From CAZCAQ01 sp964496905 (lineage in GTDB: Bacteria > Patescibacteriota > WWE3 > UBA101185 > UBA10185), in the NCBI GenBank assembly GCA_964496905.1, contig CAZCAQ010000003.1:1-64000 (forward strand): a DNA stretch of 64,000 nt, read 5' to 3'. A program made the position numbers and the translations under genes. Shown here one piece after another: positions 7,435 to 16,716 of the stretch. The notes beneath the pieces were generated by a model. It searched no databases and was not told the DNA's origin. It saw only the letters and a list, made by a program, of their open reading frames with translations. The number at the start of each line of letters is the position of its first letter. Position 1 is the stretch's first letter.

Positions 7435-8789
7435 ATTTATGTGTAATAGGAACGGGGTATATTGGATTAGTTGGAGCAGCAGTTTTTTCCGAGTGGGGAA
7501 ATAACATTGTAGGTGTTGATATTGATCAGGCAAAAATTGATCAAATTATGTCAGGCGATATGCCTATTTTTGAACCTGGACTTGAAGAAGTTGTAATGAC
7601 TAACATTAAAGAAGGTCGTTTAACATTTACAACTGACTTAGCAACAGGCATGAAAGATGCCGAAATTATTTTTATTTGCGTGGGAACTCCTCAGAGCGAT
7701 AGTGGTGCTGCAGACTTAAATGCTGTAGAAACCGTCGCAAAGCAAATCGCCGCACATTTAGATTCTTACAAACTTATTGTTATAAAAAGCACAGTGCCAG
7801 TTGGAACAAATGAGCACGTTCGGGAACTTATAACCCAAAATTTAAAATCACCTGTTGAATTTGGCGTCGCCTCAAACCCGGAATTTTTGCGCGAAGGTTA
7901 TTCTGTTGATGACATGAGAAACCCAGACAGAACAATTATTGGCTCAGATTCACAAAAAGCACTGGATATACTAAAAAAACTTTATTCTCACTTAACTACG
8001 CCAATTGTCGAGTGTGACTTTAGGTCGGCTGAACTTATTAAGTACGCTTCTAACGCCTTTTTAGCCACAAAGATCTCGTTTATAAACGAAATTTCTCAAT
8101 TGTGTGATAAGTCAGGCGCTGATGTTAGTGTTGTTGCTCAAGGCATGGGTCTAGATACGCGAATTGGGCCCAGGTTTTTGCAAGCAGGAATTGGTTATGG
8201 CGGAAGCTGTTTTCCTAAAGATGTAGCAGCCCTTTATAAAACTTCTACTGACCAAGCTTACGATTTTAAACTTTTAAGAGGCGTTATGGAAGTTAATGAA
8301 CGCCAAAGAAAGTTTTACTTTCACAAAATTACAAAAGCTCTAGGAAAAAACCTTAGCGGCAAAACTTTTGCTGTCCTAGGTTTGTCCTTTAAAGAGGCGA
8401 CCGACGACATTAGAGACTCTGTAGCCCTTGAAGTTGTAAAAATGCTTAGAGGTGCCGGTGCCGACATTAGGGCTTTTGATCCCGCCGCAATGGAAAACTC
8501 AAAATCCCAACTAGGCGATCAAGGGATTTACTACGCTACTTCAATTGAAGATGCCCTAAAAGGTGCTGATGCACTCTGCATATTAACTCCTTGGGATGAA
8601 TTCAAAAATCTTGACGTTTCCACTTTACAAAATCTTTCTACAAAAATGATATTTGATGGAAGAAACATTTTGGACAAGAAGGTAGTTCAAGACGCAGGCT
8701 TAGTTTATTTTGCAATTGGAAAAATAACTAACGGAAGCAAACTTATTGCAGAAAAACCTGCCTCGGCAGTTCTAAATGGAAAAAACTAG
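7431..8789 (+). CDS. ugd: UDP-glucose 6-dehydrogenase
   Basis: 452 residues, full length. An N-terminal Rossmann domain (IGTGYIGLVGA, 5-16) carries the acidic strand end VGVDID. The central helix block has Lys204 (ELIKYASNAF) and the catalytic Cys260 lies in GYGGSCFPKD. A C-terminal UDP-binding domain follows (about 310-430). It oxidises UDP-glucose to UDP-glucuronate with two NAD+, supplying an acidic sugar donor to the glycan locus. The start has a good AAAGGAG ribosome site and overlaps the stop of the preceding gene. A UDP-ManNAc or UDP-GlcNAc dehydrogenase is the main alternative. Confidence 0.9.
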   Translation: MNLCVIGTGYIGLVGAAVFSEWGNNIVGVDIDQAKIDQIMSGDMPIFEPGLEEVVMTNIKEGRLTFTTDLATGMKDAEIIFICVGTPQSDSGAADLNAVETVAKQIAAHLDSYKLIVIKSTVPVGTNEHVRELITQNLKSPVEFGVASNPEFLREGYSVDDMRNPDRTIIGSDSQKALDILKKLYSHLTTPIVECDFRSAELIKYASNAFLATKISFINEISQLCDKSGADVSVVAQGMGLDTRIGPRFLQAGIGYGGSCFPKDVAALYKTSTDQAYDFKLLRGVMEVNERQRKFYFHKITKALGKNLSGKTFAVLGLSFKEATDDIRDSVALEVVKMLRGAGADIRAFDPAAMENSKSQLGDQGIYYATSIEDALKGADALCILTPWDEFKNLDVSTLQNLSTKMIFDGRNILDKKVVQDAGLVYFAIGKITNGSKLIAEKPASAVLNGKN

Positions 8790-10017
8790 CAATAAGCGTA
8801 TTTTAGTTGTAATACCGCAGTTTCCAAAGCTTACTGAGACGTTTATTGAGCGTGACGTTTCAACTTTAGCTGAGTTTGAAAACACAGATATTACTGTTTT
8901 TTCGCTTCAACAAGGTAAGGCCTATTTATCTCCAAATTTAGAAAATCGAGTGGTTTATAAGCGTTTAGGCATTGGAGATGTACTAGTTGCTGTTTTTACT
9001 CAGTGTTTAGTAAAACCCAAAACTACGATAAATGTGCTTAAAATGTCCTTTTTAAAGGATAAGTACGATTCTCAAAACCCTATTAAAAAAGTAATACTTT
9101 TGCTCAAAGGGGCTGTGTATGCTCAGGTTTTTAGCAAATATAATCCACAAGAAATTCATGCACATTTTTTATCCGACATTTCCACTATTTGTATGGCTGC
9201 TGCTGAGTTTTTACAAATCCCATTTAGCCTAAACGTGCATGCAAAAGACGTATTGGTAAATCCTTCCATGCCGGTGGTAAAACTTAAAAAAGCAAAATTC
9301 ACAGCAGTGTGTAATAGGTACGCTTTTAACAGGCTAACGGAAATGGCAAAAGGACACACTAATTCAGTTCATCTTATTTATCACGGTCTTGATGAAAAAA
9401 GGATGGAAGTAGCAGATCTGGCATTAGTTAAACCTAACAGGCCCCTAATTTTTTTGCTCGTTTCTCGCTTGGTTGAAAAAAAAGGTCTGGAATACATGCT
9501 TGAAGCCTCGCGCATTCTACTTAATCGTGGCTTTGATCACGAAGTAGCAATTATTGGTGCCAACGACCCTTCTAGCCCAGTTAACATGTACGAAAAATAT
9601 AAAGCTGAAATTAATGATCTAAAAATGCAAGATGTTATAAAAATTATAGGTGAAGGTAAGGGAGTTCCTTTTGAAGAAGCAAAGCAGTACTACAAAATTG
9701 CCGATATTTTTGTTATGCCCAGTATTTCAGCAGGAAGTGGCGACGCAGATGGCGTTCCTAACACAATAATTGAGGCGGCCCTTTCAAAATTGCCAATTGT
9801 TGCAACCGATGCAGGGAGCATAAAGGATCTTTTAAACCCGCAAAATTCCATTTTAATTCACCAAAAAAGCGCTCAGGACATTGCAGATGCAATTGAAAAG
9901 CTTATGTTGGATCCGCAACTTAGGGATTCTTTAGGAAAGCGCGCCTACTACGATGCCAAAGAAATGTTTTCTTCTGCCCGCAACGTTAATATTTTGCATA
10001 AATTGCTGTTAGAATAA
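8776..10017 (+). CDS. GT4 family glycosyltransferase (WcaL-like N-terminus)
   Basis: 413 residues with a two-Rossmann GT-B fold. The N-terminus has the PQFPKLTETFIERDV block seen in colanic-acid WcaL-type transferases. The donor half has SRLVEKKGLEYMLEA (about 230-245) and the VPNTIIEAALS Glu region (about 330-342). It is a retaining cytosolic enzyme working on a lipid-linked acceptor; donor and linkage are unknown. It overlaps ugd by 14 bases. Confidence 0.85.
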   Translation: MEKTSNKRILVVIPQFPKLTETFIERDVSTLAEFENTDITVFSLQQGKAYLSPNLENRVVYKRLGIGDVLVAVFTQCLVKPKTTINVLKMSFLKDKYDSQNPIKKVILLLKGAVYAQVFSKYNPQEIHAHFLSDISTICMAAAEFLQIPFSLNVHAKDVLVNPSMPVVKLKKAKFTAVCNRYAFNRLTEMAKGHTNSVHLIYHGLDEKRMEVADLALVKPNRPLIFLLVSRLVEKKGLEYMLEASRILLNRGFDHEVAIIGANDPSSPVNMYEKYKAEINDLKMQDVIKIIGEGKGVPFEEAKQYYKIADIFVMPSISAGSGDADGVPNTIIEAALSKLPIVATDAGSIKDLLNPQNSILIHQKSAQDIADAIEKLMLDPQLRDSLGKRAYYDAKEMFSSARNVNILHKLLLE

Positions 10018-10021
10018 GTAC

Positions 10022-11218
10022 GTGCGCATTGCTGTATTTGTAAAAGGAACAATATTTCACTCTCAATACGGAGGCCTTGAAACGCAAAACCAGGCTTTAT
10101 GCCAAGGTTTAAGCCAAAAAGGTCATGAAATCCACATTTTTTCACCTAAAAAAGACGTTACAGAAAGCGAAAAAACTTCCAATTCTTTGCATTACCATTT
10201 TGTAGAGTCAAAGTTTAAAATGGGGCTAATTTTAGGCTTTTTTGGCTTTTTAGACAAAAACAATTGGGTAAACAGATCCTATGAAGAATTTGTCAAAACT
10301 GAAAAGTCAGGTCATTTTGACGTTATTATTTCACAAAGTACCGCTGGTATTGGCATTATAAAGCACAAAGAGGATCATAATTTTAAGTCAATTATGGTAG
10401 CCCACGGATCAATTTTATCTGAATACAAAACATATTTAAGAGAAATTAAGCTTACACAATTAAAAAATGCAGTTTTGCTAACTAAAAACACAGCTTTTGC
10501 CTTAAAAAATTTTTTTACTCGCCAAAGAGAATGTGTATTAAATTCGACAAAAATTGTAGCTGTTTCTACTTTTGTAAAAAAAGCCCTAATTGACGAAACA
10601 TTTGCTCCAGAAGAAAAATTTGTAGTTATTAACAATGGGATCGAACTTCCTAATTTTGACCTAAAATTTAAAAATTACAACAAAACTATGTTTTTTGCGG
10701 GAAGGCTGGAAAAATCAAAAGGTGTTGATATTTTGCTTTTGGCCTTAAAAAGTGTTTTTTTAGAGCATCCTGACGCAAAGTTGGTAATTGCTGGAAAAGG
10801 TCCTGAAGAAGAAAATCTTAAGATGCAGGTTCAAACCTTAGGAATTGATAAAAACGTGCACTTTGCGGGATGGGTTGAAAAAGACGCATTAGCCAACCTT
10901 TACAAAGAAGCGAGTATATTTGTACTTCCAACAATACGCCTAGAAGGCTTTCCAATGACCTTAGTCGAAGCTTCGGCCTATGGTTTGGCTTTAGTTGCCT
11001 CTGATATTGGTGGAAATGCAGACGCTATAAAAAACTCAGAAAATGGTTTTTTGATACAAGCAGGAAATATCAACCAGCTGTCAGATACTTTGGCTAATTT
11101 ACTAAGCAATGCTGAACAAATTAAAGCCTTTGGCCTTGCCTCAAGAAAGTCTTTTGATCACAACTTCACTCGCGATATAATGGTAGATAAGTATAACTTG
11201 GTTTTGCAAAAACTATGA
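10022..11218 (+). CDS. GT4 family glycosyltransferase
   Basis: 398 residues, GT-B fold. Acceptor half: GGLETQNQALCQGL close to the N-terminus. Donor half: FAGRLEKSKGVDILL and the catalytic-region RLEGFPMTLVEASAYG. The GTG start lies six bases after a TAGAAT hexamer (10010-10015) that is part of the preceding gene's last codons, so a leaderless start is possible. Otherwise it is an operon member four bases after the previous stop. Substrate unknown. Confidence 0.85.
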   Translation: MRIAVFVKGTIFHSQYGGLETQNQALCQGLSQKGHEIHIFSPKKDVTESEKTSNSLHYHFVESKFKMGLILGFFGFLDKNNWVNRSYEEFVKTEKSGHFDVIISQSTAGIGIIKHKEDHNFKSIMVAHGSILSEYKTYLREIKLTQLKNAVLLTKNTAFALKNFFTRQRECVLNSTKIVAVSTFVKKALIDETFAPEEKFVVINNGIELPNFDLKFKNYNKTMFFAGRLEKSKGVDILLLALKSVFLEHPDAKLVIAGKGPEEENLKMQVQTLGIDKNVHFAGWVEKDALANLYKEASIFVLPTIRLEGFPMTLVEASAYGLALVASDIGGNADAIKNSENGFLIQAGNINQLSDTLANLLSNAEQIKAFGLASRKSFDHNFTRDIMVDKYNLVLQKL

Positions 11219-12408
11219 AAATATTAAGAATTTCTTACGAGTGGCCTCCTCCTTGGATTGGGCTAACTCCACACATTTATGAAGTCACAGCCCACCAGGC
11301 CAAAATGGGGCATTTTATTCACGTTTTTTGTGCTAGGTGGTTTAAAGCCGGTGATTTAGAGACTTTGCCAAACACCAGATTACACACTTTTTTCCGCGAA
11401 CCGCTTCCAGGCACCCTTTTTTTTACAGTTGGGCCGTTGCTACTGCTTTATTACTGGATGTGGAGGTGTTTAAATACTCCAGACATTATTCACATGCACG
11501 GTCATTTTGGATATTGGATTCTTGTGTATAGAAATTTTTTAAGGTCTATTAAAAAAAAGAACTTTGAAACCAGAATCCCGCTTGTGGTTCATTTTCACAA
11601 CAATGCACAGGAGCGTTGGGACAAAATGAAAGAGGCCGGCACTAAAATAAATTGGTATTCGTCAAAAATTTCATATCCCATGGAAATTAGGGCAAATAAG
11701 CTCGCTATTAAGCTCGCCGACGCCTACATTTTTGTAAGTGAAGATATGAAAAAAGCCGCTATAAATTTGTATGGTGCCGATGAGTCCAAATGTTATGTTG
11801 TAGAGTCAGGAGTTAATACCGAAATGTTTACTCCCGTAGATATGAACGAACGCGACAAAACCCGAAAAGAACTTGGGCTAATTTTTACAGACCGTGTAAT
11901 TGTAAATGTCGGTTTTATTAAAGAGCGAAAGAATATTCATTTGCTTGTTGAATCACTTGTTAAGCTACCTCCCGAATACAAGTTAATTTTAATGGGCGAT
12001 GGAGATGCTGATTATATTGAAAAAATTGATGAATATGTGCGTGATCACAAACTAGAAACTAGAGTAATTAGAATTGGCGCCTCTTCCTATAAAGAAGTGC
12101 CCTTTGTTATGCAAATCTCAGATGTTTTTGTTTTACCGTCGTCTTACGAAGGTTTATCTAAAGCAGCACTCGAAAGTTTGGCTTGTGGAGTTCCCGTTTT
12201 GTACTCTGGCTCTACCTTTAGCCAAGAAATTCAAGGATTAACATACTTAAAAGAAATTACTCAACAATCAATTGCCGACAATATTAAACAAATTGTCGAA
12301 TCCAAGCCTTTTGTAGACATTGGCAAAATAAAGGCACTTTATTCATGGGTACGGAAAGTTGATGAAATTGAAAAGGTATATGACAAAGTTAAAAACACTA
12401 CTAATTAA
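11215..12408 (+). CDS. GT4 family glycosyltransferase
   Basis: 397 residues, GT-B fold. The N-terminus (ISYEWPPPWIGLTPHIYEV) is the acceptor-side loop; the donor half carries VGFIKERKNIHLLVESL and SSYEGLSKAALESLACG with the paired glutamates of GT4. It overlaps the previous gene by ATGA, so the two are translationally coupled. Sugar and linkage cannot be told. Confidence 0.85.
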   Translation: MKILRISYEWPPPWIGLTPHIYEVTAHQAKMGHFIHVFCARWFKAGDLETLPNTRLHTFFREPLPGTLFFTVGPLLLLYYWMWRCLNTPDIIHMHGHFGYWILVYRNFLRSIKKKNFETRIPLVVHFHNNAQERWDKMKEAGTKINWYSSKISYPMEIRANKLAIKLADAYIFVSEDMKKAAINLYGADESKCYVVESGVNTEMFTPVDMNERDKTRKELGLIFTDRVIVNVGFIKERKNIHLLVESLVKLPPEYKLILMGDGDADYIEKIDEYVRDHKLETRVIRIGASSYKEVPFVMQISDVFVLPSSYEGLSKAALESLACGVPVLYSGSTFSQEIQGLTYLKEITQQSIADNIKQIVESKPFVDIGKIKALYSWVRKVDEIEKVYDKVKNTTN

Positions 12409-13918
12409 GTATCCTTCCCTTATTCTTCTTGTCCTTTACGTCTTAATTCACCTTGTGTTAATTAACGTAAACGTAGCAGAGTGGGGAGATTCATATAGAA
12501 TTTTGCGCGCAGCTTTATACATTGATAACTTAACCTATCCTGACGACGAAAAAAGGCCGCCGCTTTTTTCTGCGTTAATTTCTGTTTTTCCGCAAAACCC
12601 TGATCCCGTTTTGTGGGGGCGTGTAACAGTTTTTGCACTAGGAGTTGCCACCTTTGGATTGTTTCTTAAGCTGCTCAAAAAGTTTTTACTCGACCATACT
12701 GTTTACTCAGTACGAAACTTGTACTTAGGTGGGTTGCTTTTTATGTTTAATCCAGTTTTGTTTTATTGGTCACTAAGAGTTATGAGTGATGTTTTGTTCT
12801 TATTTTTGGTTGTTTTAGCCTTTTGTATCTATTATTTTGTCCACCATCCTGCCAAAAAAGCGGCTTTGCTTGGTTTAGTTGCTGGATTTTCTGTATTAAC
12901 AAGGTTTGAAGGTTACTTGCTTTTTGGCGCGTTTGGTTTGGAATTTGGCATTAGCTTTTTACAAAAAAAGGATTTTAAAAGCATTTTTATGTATGGATTG
13001 GCTTTTATGCTCTTGTTTATCCCTTTTGTGGTATGGAGAAATCCCTTGTCTTCATCATACCTTGAGGAGCCTGGTGGGCGTGTTTATGACATTAACACAG
13101 TGTTTATTTTCTTGTTAGCTTTTTTGTTTTCATTGGGTTTTACTAGCGCACCTCAATTTTTTAGACTCCCTAAAAAATTTGTGCAAACTAATATAGCCTT
13201 AACTGCGTTTTTAAGTGTTTCCTTTATTCTTGTTTTACTCTGGCCCGCGGCTGTTCCAAGGCTTTTAATGCCCATGTTGCCGTTTTTAATTATTTTTGTC
13301 GTCCTAAACATGGTCAGCTATTTTTCACAAGCCAAGAGCACTAAGGACATTAGGGGAGCGATAGTTGGGCTTAGTTTATTAGCTTTGTATGTTGTGGGGC
13401 AGCTTAAGTACAAGCAACAGTTCATGATTGTTAATAAGTACATATTTGTTTTAATAGTGCTACTTTCGATTTTATCGATTTTCTTTATGTTTATTAGAAA
13501 TGCCAGACTCTTTTATGCATCTATTGTTTTATCTGCCTTACTTTGGTCTAGTTCCATAATTTATCTGCACAAGGATTTGTACACGACCTTGATTATAACT
13601 TCAGACTATATGCTTCAAAATTTACAGGGCCACATAAAGTATAACGATACGGCGTCAATAATTGAGTGGACTATTGATCATAGGGATCCACAAAATAAAT
13701 TAACCGGAGACTTTGGCCCACTTTATAACACCAACACGATCGACTATAATAAGCTAATTGGTGAAAAAAAGTACGATTACTTAGTAGTTACTACTGAGGA
13801 AAGGCCTTCTCTTAACTTTGAGCCTGACGCTAACTATTTGGTAGAAGTTTTTAGTTCAGAAAAATATACGAATGGAGCAGTATTTTCGACAAAAATATAT
13901 AAAGTAAACTATGAATAA
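12359..13918 (+). CDS. GT-C type (GT39/PMT-like) membrane glycosyltransferase
   Basis: 519 residues with about 11-12 membrane segments and a C-terminal extracytoplasmic part (about 425-519). The first outer loop has an acidic site AEWGDSYRILRAA, followed by DEKRPPLFS, which resembles the acidic residue and KPP-like loop of GT39/ArnT enzymes that use polyprenyl-phosphate sugars. The frame starts 50 bases inside the previous gene; an ATG at 12380, three bases after AAAAGG, is an equally good start. It probably adds a sugar on the outer face of the membrane. Confidence 0.7.
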   Translation: MMKLKRYMTKLKTLLIKYPSLILLVLYVLIHLVLINVNVAEWGDSYRILRAALYIDNLTYPDDEKRPPLFSALISVFPQNPDPVLWGRVTVFALGVATFGLFLKLLKKFLLDHTVYSVRNLYLGGLLFMFNPVLFYWSLRVMSDVLFLFLVVLAFCIYYFVHHPAKKAALLGLVAGFSVLTRFEGYLLFGAFGLEFGISFLQKKDFKSIFMYGLAFMLLFIPFVVWRNPLSSSYLEEPGGRVYDINTVFIFLLAFLFSLGFTSAPQFFRLPKKFVQTNIALTAFLSVSFILVLLWPAAVPRLLMPMLPFLIIFVVLNMVSYFSQAKSTKDIRGAIVGLSLLALYVVGQLKYKQQFMIVNKYIFVLIVLLSILSIFFMFIRNARLFYASIVLSALLWSSSIIYLHKDLYTTLIITSDYMLQNLQGHIKYNDTASIIEWTIDHRDPQNKLTGDFGPLYNTNTIDYNKLIGEKKYDYLVVTTEERPSLNFEPDANYLVEVFSSEKYTNGAVFSTKIYKVNYE

Positions 13919-14606
13919 ACTTTCAATAATAATTCCTGTTTATAACGAGCAAAATACTGTAGTACAGCTGGTGGACATAGTTGATAAGGTTGAGCTTAAA
14001 AATATAGAAAAAGAAATAATAATAGTTAACGATGCCTCCAAAGATGAAACTGCACAAAGAATAAAGGAGATTCAACAGGCAAAACCCCATATTAAAGTAT
14101 TTCACCATGAACAAAACCAAGGAAAAGGTGCTGCGTTAAGAACAGGCATAGCTCAAACAACAGGAGATTATGTAATTATTCAAGACGCCGATTTGGAATA
14201 TGACCCCCAAGATTATGTAAAGCTTATTCAACCAATTTTGGCCAATGAGGCTGAAGTTGTTTACGGCTCGCGTTTTTCTGGAAATTACAAAGATATGACA
14301 AATTTGCATTATTTTGGGAACAAAATGCTAACTTTAGTTACCAATATTTTATACGGCGTCATGCTTACCGATATGGAAACCTGTTACAAACTTACTCCTG
14401 GGGAGTTTATTCGCGGAATTAAAATTGGCTCTGACCGGTTTAACTTTGAACCCGAAATAACGGCTAAAATTTTAAAATCAAAACTAAGAGTAATAGAGGT
14501 GCCAATTAGTTATAAGGGACGATCTCATTCTGAGGGCAAAAAAATAACTTGGCGCGATGGAGTTTCGGCACTTTATACACTAATTAAATTTAGGTTTGTG
14601 AACTAA
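13911..14606 (+). CDS. GT2 family glycosyltransferase, DPM1-like
   Basis: 231 residues, GT-A fold: IIPVYNEQNTV, VNDASKDETA, QGKGAALRTG and the metal site D92-A-D94 in QDADLEYDP. The later block TDMETCYKL replaces the usual D.q.GfKl of DPM1-like enzymes. There is no membrane domain. It probably charges polyprenyl phosphate with a sugar for the GT-C enzymes on either side. It overlaps the preceding GT-C gene by 8 bases and is followed one base later by the DUF2079 gene. Confidence 0.8.
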   Translation: MNKLSIIIPVYNEQNTVVQLVDIVDKVELKNIEKEIIIVNDASKDETAQRIKEIQQAKPHIKVFHHEQNQGKGAALRTGIAQTTGDYVIIQDADLEYDPQDYVKLIQPILANEAEVVYGSRFSGNYKDMTNLHYFGNKMLTLVTNILYGVMLTDMETCYKLTPGEFIRGIKIGSDRFNFEPEITAKILKSKLRVIEVPISYKGRSHSEGKKITWRDGVSALYTLIKFRFVN

Positions 14607-14607
14607 T

Positions 14608-16716
14608 ATGACAATAAATAGGCAACAATTAACCAGTTTTTACTCAAAATATGCAGATTACTTGTACATTTTGGCTTTAATAGTGTTTTCGGCCTTGGTG
14701 TTTGCAGTTTGTGTAAAAATTAATTTTTTTCGATTAAACAATTTTGACCTGGGTAAATTCGATTTGGGCAATATGAATCAAATGGCTTGGTATACCCTAA
14801 GAGGTAAAATCATGTACCTTACAGATTATTTTGGGTCAAACGTGCCAAGGTGGTCAATGAGCCATGTTGACCCTATTTTACTTTTATTTGTACCGATTTT
14901 TGCACTCTCTCCTCATGTGTTAACACTTGTATTTGTTCAAATCATTTTGATTTTGTCGTGCTCAATAATTATTTTTAAATTAGCCAAATTGCATTTACAC
15001 TCAAGTTTAGCTTCCTTTTTAATAGCTATGGCATATCTGTTTTATCCGGCATTAGGCTTTTTAATGGCTTGGACTGGCTACCATGGTGTAAGTGCCGCTA
15101 TGCCGTTTTTCCTTTTAGCTTTTTATTTTTACGAAAAAATGTACAAAACAGGGGAATTTACGCTAAAGAGGCAAATTATATTTTGGGTAATGATATTTAT
15201 TACATTAATTGGCAAAGAGCAACTTTCGTTGTATGTTGCGCTGTACGGGTTGTTTATTATAGTAATGAGAAAAAACCTTAAATACGGCCTTGCTTTAATT
15301 GCCACAGGAGTTATTTGGTTTGCGATTACTTTTTTTGTAATTATACCTAACAATACGCACTATCGCGTTGAAAGCTATGAAAAATTTGCTCAAGAACTTA
15401 GGCTTGGTGATGATTTGCGCGAAACAATTACGCAAGATAATTACTTTTTAAGTAGATACGCCGATTTTGGAGATTCATATTTTAGTGTGGCATTTGGCAT
15501 GCTATCTCAACCAGATAAAGTTATTGAAGTCTTTTTTGGTGGAGATAAATTTGAAAATTTTAATATGACAATGGCTCCGGTTCTTTATATGCCTTTTGGG
15601 GCACCCGCATACTTTATTTTGGCAGCGCCGGATTTTGCCATGAACTATTTAACAACCGCTCCAGGCCTTTCAACGGCGGAAATTTATAATCATCGAACTT
15701 CAATGATCATTCCAGTGCTGTTTATTTCGTGCATTTATTTTATTGCGTTTATGGGTAGGTACTTAAATCGGTTTGCAAAAATAAAGTTTAGTTATGTTGT
15801 TATTACGCTAAGTTTTGTTTTAGCGCTTTCTAACTTTTATTATTCATTCAAGTTCCAAAACCCAGTCTATACATGGTTTCATCAATCAATTCTAAAAAGA
15901 ATAACAATTGTGGATATAGTTTTTGCTAAAGAAGAAGATCAATGGAAAAAAGACTACAAGACAGCAAAAGTGGGCGATACACTTAGAATTCCGCAAATGG
16001 ATCAAAAAGATCGATCATGTGCATTAAAGCTTGTAAATCAAATTCCTGATGAAGTGTCTATATCGGGACCAGATTACATGGGAGCTCACTTGTCTTTGCG
16101 AGAAACTTATGCCTTATTCCCAGCTTTATATCAAACCGCTGACATAGTTATCGCTGACATATTTTCTCAAAAAGTCTTTAGAGTTTTTGATTTAGACAGA
16201 TCACTTGTTTACGAATATACAGGCGATTTAATTAAAAGCCCAAATTACAAGCTTAAGAGTGCTTGCGGAAATTTGTTTGTTTTTGAAAAAATCGGACCTC
16301 ATAAAAAGGACACCAAATTGCCAATTCAAGAAATTTATAAATATCAGGAAAGGTACAACTTTGACTTATCTCAAGATACTTTTTTGGTTGACTTTGATTT
16401 TCCTAAGCAGGTTACTAAAAATAAAGTTGATAATGCTAGGTTTGTATTTGTAAAAAGAGGTGACGAGAGCCTTGACGGTTATTACTCGTTTATAACGTTT
16501 GTAAATGTTAAAAATGATGACAAATATCAAGTTGCTAATTTGCCTTCGTTTGGCCTTAAATCCTTAAGTGATTGGCAAGAAGACCTATATTATGAAGAAA
16601 AAGTAGACATCGCCCTGCCTGCATTTGTAGACTCTGGCGATTATCGCGTTTTTATTGGAATTACAAATGGCGTTAAAACGCGCAGTGTTTATTTAGGAGA
16701 GGTGCAGGTTAAGTGA
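14608..16716 (+). CDS. DUF2079 membrane protein (GT-C-like)
   Basis: 702 residues. The N-terminal half has about ten membrane segments and the DUF2079 signature in the first outer loop: FDLGNMNQMAWYTLRGK (about 51-67) followed by SHVDPILLL. From about 425 the protein is a soluble extracytoplasmic region ending in a beta-rich segment. DUF2079 proteins resemble GT-C glycosyltransferases in topology and sit in glycan loci, but no reaction is proven. It is followed by the flippase with a GTGA overlap. Confidence 0.75.
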   Translation: MTINRQQLTSFYSKYADYLYILALIVFSALVFAVCVKINFFRLNNFDLGKFDLGNMNQMAWYTLRGKIMYLTDYFGSNVPRWSMSHVDPILLLFVPIFALSPHVLTLVFVQIILILSCSIIIFKLAKLHLHSSLASFLIAMAYLFYPALGFLMAWTGYHGVSAAMPFFLLAFYFYEKMYKTGEFTLKRQIIFWVMIFITLIGKEQLSLYVALYGLFIIVMRKNLKYGLALIATGVIWFAITFFVIIPNNTHYRVESYEKFAQELRLGDDLRETITQDNYFLSRYADFGDSYFSVAFGMLSQPDKVIEVFFGGDKFENFNMTMAPVLYMPFGAPAYFILAAPDFAMNYLTTAPGLSTAEIYNHRTSMIIPVLFISCIYFIAFMGRYLNRFAKIKFSYVVITLSFVLALSNFYYSFKFQNPVYTWFHQSILKRITIVDIVFAKEEDQWKKDYKTAKVGDTLRIPQMDQKDRSCALKLVNQIPDEVSISGPDYMGAHLSLRETYALFPALYQTADIVIADIFSQKVFRVFDLDRSLVYEYTGDLIKSPNYKLKSACGNLFVFEKIGPHKKDTKLPIQEIYKYQERYNFDLSQDTFLVDFDFPKQVTKNKVDNARFVFVKRGDESLDGYYSFITFVNVKNDDKYQVANLPSFGLKSLSDWQEDLYYEEKVDIALPAFVDSGDYRVFIGITNGVKTRSVYLGEVQVK